From Mesobacillus subterraneus (GTDB lineage Bacteria; Bacillota; Bacilli; Bacillales; Cytobacillaceae), in the NCBI RefSeq assembly GCF_020524355.2, contig NZ_CP129019.1, positions 3,100,001 through 3,164,000 of the forward strand: 64,000 nucleotides of DNA, given 5' to 3'. Below the pieces are notes generated by a model, which searched no databases, was not told where the DNA came from, and saw nothing but the letters and a program-made list of their open reading frames with translations. Made by a program: the position numbers and the translations under genes. Below are positions 26,046 to 33,025 of the stretch, one piece after another (the stretch's first letter is position 1; the number at the start of each line of letters is the position of its first letter).

Positions 26046-26069
26046 AAACGGCTGCCAATCTGACAGCCG
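26046..26069 (-). other. Hairpin upstream of the aldo/keto reductase gene
   Basis: CGGCTG-N9-CAGCCG followed by TTTTG on the minus strand. It could be a secondary terminator for the DUF302 transcript or an attenuator; it is weak. Confidence 0.35.
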
Positions 26070-26207
26070 CTAAATCTATATAAACGGCACATCGGCCGAA
26101 ATTTTCCGTTTTGATTAATCATTAAGTTCCCGGCAAAAATTTGTCCTAAACAACCGGACAATACAATTTCCAAAAATGGGCTTATCCTATTTTTCATGGC
26201 GCATAAA

Positions 26208-26232
26208 AAGCCCGGAATAAACTTCCGGGCTT
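26208..26232 (-). terminator. Terminator of the DUF302 gene
   Basis: Perfect 10-bp stem AAGCCCGGAA / TTCCGGGCTT with a minus-strand U-run. Confidence 0.87.
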
Positions 26233-26245
26233 CAAGTAGTTAAAA

Positions 26246-26629
26246 TTATTTAATATTGTCAATTGCACCAATCAATCTTTTTTCAATATCTGCCGCAATT
26301 GCTTGCAAATCTTCATTTTCCACAAATTTAATCAGTTCCGTAGGCTTTGGAAGGCCGACCTTGGTTGTACCATTATCTTTATACACTACAATTTTGCAAG
26401 GGAGAAAATAGCTTACGATAGGATTCTTTTCCAGTACCCTTTTTGCTTCATGCGGATTGCACACTTCAAGGATGATATAGTCGCCGTCAAGTTCGACACC
26501 TTTACCAGCTAATGTTTCCTTCATATCCAAAGACCAAAGGACACCGAATTTCTCATCTTTCAAGCTTGCTTCGAGTGCAGATACTGCTTCATTCATTGAC
26601 TTGTCCACTTCAATTGTATAATGGAACAT
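26246..26629 (-). CDS. DUF302 domain-containing protein
   Basis: 127 aa from the ATG 8 bp after AGGAG; a second ATG two codons upstream (26635) is too close to the RBS. The DUF302 core is TIEVDKSMNEAVSALEASLK, then FGVLWSLDMKETL, EVCNPHEAKRVLE and SYFLPCKIVVYKD. Short single-domain cytosolic form. Related proteins are linked to metal or sulfur stress in other bacteria, but no function is established. Confidence 0.85.
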   Translation of the reverse strand: MFHYTIEVDKSMNEAVSALEASLKDEKFGVLWSLDMKETLAGKGVELDGDYIILEVCNPHEAKRVLEKNPIVSYFLPCKIVVYKDNGTTKVGLPKPTELIKFVENEDLQAIAADIEKRLIGAIDNIK

Positions 26630-26719
26630 GTTCATCTCTCCTCTCATTTTAAAAAAATACCTCATTTTTATAGCAGATAAACCACTATAGGTATTGTAAA
26701 TATTGTGCCATAGGAAAAA

Positions 26720-26750
26720 ACCGCCGTACACTATTTTGCATTCCGGCGGT
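26720..26750 (-). terminator. Terminator of the first sspH gene
   Basis: ACCGCCG-N17-CGGCGGT, then TTTTTT on the minus transcript. Confidence 0.8.
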
Positions 26751-26798
26751 CAGTATAATTTAGCAAGGAAATACTTGCCTCTATTGAATAATCGGTGC

Positions 26799-26981
26799 TT
26801 AAGATCTTTCCTGCAGTTCCGAAATCTCCACAGTTGTCCTTTCTTCCATTGGTCCACGCAGATGGACAGTGGCAGTGCGGCTGTCCTCATTCAGATGGTC
26901 AATCCACACGGATGCACCGTTATAAATCACATCTATTTCGGCAGATGATGACAGTATTTGTCTTACGCGATTCAAATCCAT
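26799..26981 (-). CDS. sspH: H-type small acid-soluble spore protein, copy 1
   Basis: 60 aa from the ATG 7 bp after GGAGG; longer in-frame starts are unsupported. It matches the SspH family pattern: MDxxRVRQIL, AEIDVIYNGASVWIDHL, ARTATVHL-like strand, and an acidic end. These minor spore proteins accumulate in the forespore. It is divergent from the DHODH-like gene. A second copy lies at 44779. Confidence 0.85.
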   Translation of the reverse strand: MDLNRVRQILSSSAEIDVIYNGASVWIDHLNEDSRTATVHLRGPMEERTTVEISELQERS

Positions 26982-27128
26982 ATTCCTACCTCCACAATCA
27001 ATTTTCTCCACTATTTTTGCTAGAAGCTTATGTTTTTATTCTCTTGTTAAAATTATATATGACTGACTGCCACGGAATGGACAAGTTGCGTTAGAATATA
27101 TGTATATCCATAAATTCTGGAGGTCATT

Positions 27129-28952
27129 ATGCCTGATTGGTCCTATCACCCATTATTTAAACCATGGCTGTCTATTTTGCCTGGAAATGCAGGACGGGAA
27201 ATCATCCACCGTGGAATGTCTGCCATTTCACAGCTTCCCGGGGGCAGGCCCTTCATTGAGTTTCTTGGGCATATGTCTCCCTCGGAAAAATTAAACCGAA
27301 AACTGTTCGGGCTTCATTTCGATAGCCCGGTTGCGTTAAGCGGGAAGATTGACCCAAGATTATCGGGGATCAAAGCCTTTCAGAATCTAGGGTTCGGTGC
27401 AATTGAAGCAGGTCCAATCACCAGATTTCCGAGAGAGCCCGAAACTTCAGCATTTCTTTCAAAAGCAAACGATGCCTTGATTCTCCCTGAACATACCGAG
27501 ACAATCGGACTCACCGCCACGAAAAGCAAATTGACAAAACCACGGACAGTGCCTGTTCTGATTCGACTCGAGGAACCGTTAATCCTTGCTCAGCACCTTA
27601 AGGATGAGGGTGATGCCTACATAATCGAAATTGATTCAATTGAAAGCATCTGGGATCTTACACATATAAAAACGGTCCTGGAAAATAAACCGATCCTTTT
27701 AGCAATCAGTCATTCGACTGTTGATGACAATTTCTTGAAGCTAAAATCAGCAAGCCATTTTGTGGATGGAATCATGATTGAAGAGGATCGTACTTTAATA
27801 AATGGCAAACAGGTCTTGCCACTTCAGCAAATAGATGGAATGTTCCATGCACTGAACATCATAAAAAATGAAATTGATTTACCGGTTGTTACTTCCGGAG
27901 GTGTTGACGAACCCGCCGATGCGCTCTCCCTTTTTAAGTCGGGTGCGGAGCTGGTCTTTCTATCCGGAGGCTATGTCGCCTCCGGACCGGGTTTGCCAAA
28001 AAGGATAAATGAAGCGCTTCTTGACGAACTAGGAGACAAGAGGAAGGAGCTTGCAGGCTGGATCTGGTATTGGCTATTCGGACTTTTCATCCTGCTTGGA
28101 GGAGCTTTGATTTTATTCTTCAGTTTCACGAAGGTCATCCTCTCCTATGATGAAGCATTCATGCAAATGACGAGACTGGAATTGATGGCATACAACCCTA
28201 ATCTTTATAAATTTATGTCACATGACAGGATGACACTCGCCGGCACGATGATATCCGGAGGCTTTATTTATATGCAACTTGCTCGTTATGGCATTCGCTA
28301 TGGGATCCACTGGGCAAAAAGAGCTTTTGATATCGGAGCGATTACAGGTTTCCTGGGAATCCTGCTTTTTCTTGGATTCGGATATTGGGATTGCCTCCAT
28401 GGTTTGTTATGGCTCGTTCTGCTGCCTTTTTACATTGCTGGCTATATAAAGACACGCTCAGCGGATCAATCACCATCTTCAAAAAATCGTACAAACCATT
28501 CATCCTGGAAGAAAGCCGTATATGACCAGCTCTTATTCGTCATCCTCGGTTTCTCCTTTGTACTCGGCGGAATTGTGATATCGACTATAGGGGTGACATC
28601 TGTCTTTGTTGATACCGATCTGACTTATATCTGCATGACACCAGATCAAATGAATGAATTGAACGAAAAACTGATCCCCGTCATTGCGCATGATCGCGCA
28701 GGGTTTGGCAGCGCGCTCTTCAGTGTTGGTTTACTTGTACTAACGCTGTCGCTTTGGGGATTCCATGAAGGATCTGCCTGGGTATGGAGGACTTACCTGA
28801 TTGGAGGAATACCCGCTTTTGCAGCAGGTATTTTCACGCACCTGTATATAGGTTACATCGATTTCATCCATTTGCTGCCGGCCTATTTTGCATTGGCTCT
28901 TTATATCGGCGGGTTATGGCTTACGAAAGATTACTTCAGACCAAAAAGTTGA
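27129..28952 (+). CDS. Dihydroorotate-dehydrogenase-like barrel fused to a membrane domain
   Basis: 607 aa. Residues about 50-300 have the FMN-barrel pattern of class 2 dihydroorotate dehydrogenase: SGKIDPRLSGIKAFQNLGFG near the start and TSGGVDEPADALSLFKSGAE then LVFLSGGYVASGPGLPKRI at the end. The middle, including the catalytic NxSxPN-type region, is not recognisable. Residues about 305-600 hold about eight hydrophobic helices, which known DHODHs do not have. The ATG follows TGGAGGTC, and the gene is monocistronic. A true pyrimidine role is doubtful; it may be a membrane flavoprotein of unknown reaction. Confidence 0.7.
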   Translation: MPDWSYHPLFKPWLSILPGNAGREIIHRGMSAISQLPGGRPFIEFLGHMSPSEKLNRKLFGLHFDSPVALSGKIDPRLSGIKAFQNLGFGAIEAGPITRFPREPETSAFLSKANDALILPEHTETIGLTATKSKLTKPRTVPVLIRLEEPLILAQHLKDEGDAYIIEIDSIESIWDLTHIKTVLENKPILLAISHSTVDDNFLKLKSASHFVDGIMIEEDRTLINGKQVLPLQQIDGMFHALNIIKNEIDLPVVTSGGVDEPADALSLFKSGAELVFLSGGYVASGPGLPKRINEALLDELGDKRKELAGWIWYWLFGLFILLGGALILFFSFTKVILSYDEAFMQMTRLELMAYNPNLYKFMSHDRMTLAGTMISGGFIYMQLARYGIRYGIHWAKRAFDIGAITGFLGILLFLGFGYWDCLHGLLWLVLLPFYIAGYIKTRSADQSPSSKNRTNHSSWKKAVYDQLLFVILGFSFVLGGIVISTIGVTSVFVDTDLTYICMTPDQMNELNEKLIPVIAHDRAGFGSALFSVGLLVLTLSLWGFHEGSAWVWRTYLIGGIPAFAAGIFTHLYIGYIDFIHLLPAYFALALYIGGLWLTKDYFRPKS

Positions 28953-28955
28953 ATT

Positions 28956-28974
28956 AGGACTCATTTTGAGTCCT
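28956..28974 (+). terminator. Terminator of the DHODH-like gene
   Basis: AGGACTC-N5-GAGTCCT followed by T7, directly after the stop. Confidence 0.87.
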
Positions 28975-29060
28975 TTTTTAATTGGGTGAAAATGTTTTCT
29001 TTGTGTGATAATAATTAATAAAATAATGTTTTTAAAATCCACACTTGAAAAAACAGCTAA

Positions 29061-29104
29061 AAACGAATATTATATTATTTGTGTTTAAAAATCGTTCGTA
29101 TTTT
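29061..29104 (+). promoter_or_regulatory. Inverted CGAA/TTCG boxes before the first purine permease
   Basis: AAAACGAATATT and, inverted, AATACGAACGATT lie in an AT-rich leader. They resemble paired PurR boxes (core CGAA), but neither matches the core CCGAAC perfectly and the spacing is about 3 bp wider than usual. No purine riboswitch landmark is present here. Confidence 0.3.
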
Positions 29105-29115
29105 TGGAGGAACTC

Positions 29116-30417
29116 ATGTTTAAATTAAAAGAGAACAACACGAATGTAAAAACAGAAATGATGACCGGTATAACGACCTTTTTCACAATGGTTTATATCG
29201 TTGTCGTCAACCCGATCATCCTGGCTGATGCCGGCGTTCCCTTTGAGCAAGTTTTTACAGCGACAATCATTGCTGCTGTGATTGGTACGCTGTGGATGGC
29301 CTTATTTGCTAATTATCCAATCGCGATCGCACCAGGTATGGGGCTGAACGCTTACTTTGCCTACTCTGTTGTCGGCAACAACCAGAACATTTCTTATGAG
29401 ACTGCATTTGCTGCGGTTTTTATAGCGGGTTTAATATTTGTCATTTTGTCCCTGACTTCATTCCGTGAAAAGTTGATAGAAGCAATTCCAGCCAACTTAA
29501 AGCACGGAATCACGGCAGGTATTGGACTTTTCATTGCTTTCATCGGCTTGCGGCTTACAGGAATCATTTCAGACCACCCGTCGAACTTGGTAGGCCTTGG
29601 AGATTTGCATTCCCCATCTGCCGTACTGGCATTGATCGGGCTTGCAGTCACACTGGTTTTAATGGTGCTTAAAGTGAATGGAGCATTGTTCCTGGGTATG
29701 GTTGTGACTGCATTGATCGCCTTTTTCACAGGCCAATTGGACTTCAAAGAAGGTTTCATGTCTATGCCATCACTTCCTGAAGGCATGATAGTCCTGAATC
29801 CATGGACAGCACTGATGGATGTTGTACAAAACAGTTTATACGCAGTTGTCTTTTCTTTTATCCTTGTAACGATCTTTGATACTACCGGTACAATGATCGG
29901 TGTCGCCCACCAGGCAGGCTTGATGAAAGGAAATTCAATGCCGCGTGCAAGAGAAGCATTGCTGTCTGACTCGATCGCAACTGCAGCAGGTGCCATGTTC
30001 GGGACAAGCCCGACGACAGCTTACATTGAATCATCTTCAGGCGTTGCAGCAGGAGGACGTACTGGTCTTACTTCGCTGACGGTAGCATGTTTATTCATCG
30101 TCGCTGCTTTCTTCGGACCGCTTGTCAGCGCAGTTTCCGGATTGTCAGCAATTACTGCTCCGGCACTGATCATTGTCGGAAGCTTGATGATGGGCAGTAT
30201 TTCACAAATCAGCTGGGACGAGCTTGACGAAGCATTCCCTGCTTTCCTGATTATCTTGAGCATGCCGCTTACCTCAAGCATCGCAACCGGCATCGCGCTT
30301 GGTTTCATTTCCTATCCATTACTGAAAGTAGTGAAAGGACAATGGCGTGATGTCCACCCGCTTCTTTACGTTTTTGCAGTGCTGTTCTTTTACCAGCTTG
30401 CTTTCTTGCCACACTGA
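29116..30417 (+). CDS. pbuG: PbuG-like guanine/hypoxanthine permease, copy 1
   Basis: 433 aa from the ATG after GGAGG; a TTG 12 bp upstream is unlikely. It belongs to the AzgA/PbuG branch of the NCS2 family, with about 13 membrane segments. It has the helix-1 block GITTFFTMVYIVVVNPIIL, APGMGLNAYFAYSVV, FDTTGTMIGVAHQAGLM, and SPTTAYIESSSGVAAGGRTG. It imports purine bases with protons. A paralogue at 52623 shares the fold but is controlled by a riboswitch, so which of the two is the true PbuG orthologue is not settled. Confidence 0.87.
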   Translation: MFKLKENNTNVKTEMMTGITTFFTMVYIVVVNPIILADAGVPFEQVFTATIIAAVIGTLWMALFANYPIAIAPGMGLNAYFAYSVVGNNQNISYETAFAAVFIAGLIFVILSLTSFREKLIEAIPANLKHGITAGIGLFIAFIGLRLTGIISDHPSNLVGLGDLHSPSAVLALIGLAVTLVLMVLKVNGALFLGMVVTALIAFFTGQLDFKEGFMSMPSLPEGMIVLNPWTALMDVVQNSLYAVVFSFILVTIFDTTGTMIGVAHQAGLMKGNSMPRAREALLSDSIATAAGAMFGTSPTTAYIESSSGVAAGGRTGLTSLTVACLFIVAAFFGPLVSAVSGLSAITAPALIIVGSLMMGSISQISWDELDEAFPAFLIILSMPLTSSIATGIALGFISYPLLKVVKGQWRDVHPLLYVFAVLFFYQLAFLPH

Positions 30418-30448
30418 GGAATGTCCGGATAACCTATTTGTTTGTAAC

Positions 30449-30474
30449 AAGAACCTGCACATTGGCAGGTTCTT
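30449..30474 (+). terminator. Terminator of purine permease copy 1
   Basis: Perfect AAGAACCTGC / GCAGGTTCTT stem followed by T7. Confidence 0.9.
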
Positions 30475-30537
30475 TTTTTATGTTAAGGAAATTATAAAAT
30501 TATTTAAGTGTGTATAACTACATGTAGTTTTCTTAAT

Positions 30538-30655
30538 CCAGCTCCAGCGCCTAGCCCCTCGAGTCGCTTCGGTCCTGCCCATGAAGTCAAAGAACGACTT
30601 CACTGGCAGGCCCTCCAGCGCTTGTCGGGGCTGAACGAGGCGCTTGCGCTTTTTG
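30538..30655. repeat. Dispersed structured repeat, copy 4 (inverted orientation)
   Basis: Reads as the reverse complement of copies 1-3: CCAGCTCCAGCGCCTAGCCC first, GAAGTCAAAGAACGACTTCA in the centre and GGCGCTTGCGCTTTTT last. It ends about 70 bp before the YitT-like gene. Confidence 0.88.
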
Positions 30656-30725
30656 TTCTGTCATGTTCTAACACTTGTCTTTTTACATAGAAATAATGGG
30701 AGAAGGACAAGGCTGGTGATATTGG

Positions 30726-31301
30726 ATGACTGGGAAAGTTCTTGCTGTATTTGTAGGCAGCATATTGCTAGGAGTAGGAGTGAACGGGTTTCTCGTCCCA
30801 CACCACCTCCTGGACGGCGGCATGATTGGCATTGGGTTGATTATTCATTATTTTTATGGCTTTCCTACAGGCCTTACGATGATTCTCCTGAGTATCCCTC
30901 TATACGTATTGGCTTGGATATTGGAACGGAAATACTTTTTTCATAGCTTGAATGGTTTATTGGTATCAAGCTTTTTCATTGATCTGTTCGCACCTGTTGA
31001 AAAAGGAATTCACCTGGGCATCGTCCCAAGCGCAATACTCGGAGGGATATTGGTCGGATGCGGAATTGGTTTGATGCTCCGTTATGAAACAAGCACTGGT
31101 GGGACGGATTTATTAGCCCAATTGGTTCATAAATTTTTTCCTGTTAATGTCGGAATCTTGATTTTCTTAATTGATGGAATAGTCGTTTTATCAGGGTTGA
31201 AGGTAATTGGAATGGAGAAATTCATCTATTCGCTGCTTACAATTACTTGTGTGGGATTGATGACATCCTTGTGTGTAATAAAAAGGGAGAATGTGCATTG
31301 A
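30726..31301 (+). CDS. YitT-family membrane protein (short form)
   Basis: 191 aa with five hydrophobic segments. The YitT pattern is visible in GVGVNGFLVPHHLLDGGMIG and GIGLMLRYETSTGGTDLLAQ. Most YitT proteins carry a C-terminal DUF2179 domain of about 80 aa; it is missing here and the gene ends normally after the last helix. Function is unknown. The RBS is weak (GGTGATATTGG). Confidence 0.85.
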   Translation: MTGKVLAVFVGSILLGVGVNGFLVPHHLLDGGMIGIGLIIHYFYGFPTGLTMILLSIPLYVLAWILERKYFFHSLNGLLVSSFFIDLFAPVEKGIHLGIVPSAILGGILVGCGIGLMLRYETSTGGTDLLAQLVHKFFPVNVGILIFLIDGIVVLSGLKVIGMEKFIYSLLTITCVGLMTSLCVIKRENVH

Positions 31302-31325
31302 TTCTTTATCGAAAAAAAGAAGTGC

Positions 31326-31362
31326 AAAAAGCCAGCCAAGGTTTTCCCTTGGCTGGCTTTTT
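31326..31362. terminator. Bidirectional terminator between the YitT gene and tcyP
   Basis: GCCAGCCAAGG / CCTTGGCTGGC stem with A5 before and T5 after, between convergent genes. Confidence 0.9.
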
Positions 31363-31369
31363 AGCATTT

Positions 31370-32758
31370 CTATGCTTCTGCTTCGATTTTTTGATTCATG
31401 TCTGTATAGACCGATGAATCGATTTCTTTTGTGATTCTGCTTGTCAGGATGCCAGATGTCATCGAGCCGCTAACATTTACTGCTGTACGTCCCATATCAA
31501 TCAATGGTTCGATGGAAATCAACAGTCCGGCAAGAGCTACCGGCAGGTTCAACGCTGAAAGGACTAGTAGCGCCGCAAAAGTCGCGCCACCTCCAACTCC
31601 GGCAACTCCGAATGAGCTGATAGCCACAATGGCAATCACGGTCGCGATGAACGATGGCGTCAATGGATCAATACCAACTGACGGTGCAATCATGACTGCC
31701 AGCATTGCAGGATAAATCCCGGCGCAGCCATTTTGTCCGATAGATAACCCGAAGGAGCCGGCAAAGTTAGCAATACCTTCTGGCACGCCAAGCGAGCGCT
31801 GTGTTTTGATATTTAATGGCAATGCCCCGGCACTCGTTCTTGAAGTGAAAGCAAACGCGAGAACAGGAAATGCTTTTTTAATATAAGTGACTGGATTCAA
31901 ACCAGCAATCGTAAGTAATAATAAGTGGATAATGAACATGATTGCAAGAGCCACATATGAAGCAGCTACGAATTTACCGAGTTTCAAGATGGCGTCGAAA
32001 TCACTCAATGCAACGGTTTTTGTCATAATGGCAAGAACTCCATATGGAGTCAGGCGCAGAATCAGCGTGACGACCCTCATGATGATTGCATAGAAAGCAT
32101 CAACAATTTTGGCAAAAAGCTCCGCCTGATCAGGAGATTTTCTCCTCACTCCAAGATAAGCTATTCCAAGGAATGCAGCGAAAATCACGACTGAGATTGT
32201 AGAAGTTGGCCTTGCACCAGTGAAATCAAGAAATGGATTGGCTGGCAAGAGATCAAGAATTTGCTGTGGCATTGTACGGCCTTCAATTCCACCATACGTT
32301 TCCTCAAGCTTCTCAGCGCGTGCTTGCTCCGCCTCTCCCTGTGTGATCTGCACAGCTTCAAGGTCGAAACCAACTGCAGTAGCAATTCCAACAGCAGCGG
32401 CAACAGCTGTTGTTCCAACCAGCAAACCGAGGATCAGTGTGCTGATTTTACCAATGTTATTCGTCAGCTTTAGCTTCGTGAAGGCAGCTAAAATCGATAT
32501 AAATACTAGCGGCATAACAACCATTTGCAGGAACTTTACATAACCGCTTCCCACAATTGAGAACCAGTCCGTACTTTTCGTAATGACCTCAGATCCCGCT
32601 CCATAAATGAATTGCAATGCAAAACCGAAAACAATCCCGATTCCCAGTGCAATGAATACTCGTTTAGAAAATGATACATGCTTCTTCTGCATGTAAAAAA
32701 GAACAGCGATAATGCCTAGCAAAACTGCAATATTTAAAATAACAAGTCCAGTGGTCAC
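31370..32758 (-). CDS. tcyP: L-cystine symporter TcyP
   Basis: 462 aa, dicarboxylate/amino acid:cation symporter family with about eight helices and two re-entrant loops. Signatures: VVMPLVFISILAAF, TFAFTSRTSAGALPLNIKTQ-like block, GSFGLSIGQNGCAGIYPAML and the C-terminal NVSGSMTSGILTSRI. It matches B. subtilis TcyP (YhcL), a high-affinity cystine importer, and lies in the same yhc neighbourhood. A near-consensus promoter with a palindrome in the spacer is directly upstream. Confidence 0.92.
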   Translation of the reverse strand: MTTGLVILNIAVLLGIIAVLFYMQKKHVSFSKRVFIALGIGIVFGFALQFIYGAGSEVITKSTDWFSIVGSGYVKFLQMVVMPLVFISILAAFTKLKLTNNIGKISTLILGLLVGTTAVAAAVGIATAVGFDLEAVQITQGEAEQARAEKLEETYGGIEGRTMPQQILDLLPANPFLDFTGARPTSTISVVIFAAFLGIAYLGVRRKSPDQAELFAKIVDAFYAIIMRVVTLILRLTPYGVLAIMTKTVALSDFDAILKLGKFVAASYVALAIMFIIHLLLLTIAGLNPVTYIKKAFPVLAFAFTSRTSAGALPLNIKTQRSLGVPEGIANFAGSFGLSIGQNGCAGIYPAMLAVMIAPSVGIDPLTPSFIATVIAIVAISSFGVAGVGGGATFAALLVLSALNLPVALAGLLISIEPLIDMGRTAVNVSGSMTSGILTSRITKEIDSSVYTDMNQKIEAEA

Positions 32759-32790
32759 TGACTTTCCCTCCTAATTTATCATTATCGAAT

Positions 32791-32819
32791 AATATAATAC
32801 ATGTATTCTGATAAGTCAA
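32791..32819 (-). promoter_or_regulatory. tcyP promoter with palindrome in the spacer
   Basis: Minus-strand -35 TTGACT (32814-32819) and -10 TATATT (32791-32796), 17 bp apart. The perfect 12-bp palindrome AATACATGTATT (32796-32807) overlaps the -10 and spacer, a typical repressor position. A sulfur regulator such as CymR would be a reasonable guess, but its consensus is not clearly met. Confidence 0.6.
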
Positions 32820-32920
32820 CTCGGAATTTAAATTGTACACACCTCCATCAAAAATCTATATATTATTATTTATGAACAACTGTAGGGTTCCATGACTCAT
32901 GAAAATTTTATTTAATAACA

Positions 32921-33006
32921 AAAAGCCATCACATTGGATGGCTTTTCGTCTTTACGTATATAATTTATAAGCTATCAGTCATGGGAAAAGGCGGCATCTC
33001 CGCCTT
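32921..33006 (-). terminator. Two hairpins after the six-gene operon
   Basis: AAAAGCCATC-N6-GATGGCTTTT at 32921-32946 ends in a minus-strand U-run and is a good terminator. AAGGCGG-N5-CCGCCTT at 32988-33006 lies closer to the operon's last stop and may act first or protect the 3' end. Confidence 0.75.
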
Positions 33007-33025
33007 CATTTTTTAATAATGATGT

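Noticed and set aside
29041..29115. Purine riboswitch before the first PbuG-like gene
   Set aside because: I looked for the conserved TATGG, GTTTCTACC and CCGTAAA core on both strands and found none. Only weak PurR-like boxes remain.
30508..30946. Plus-strand frames starting in repeat copy 4 and running into the YitT gene
   Set aside because: They are repeat sequence followed by an out-of-frame reading of the YitT gene.
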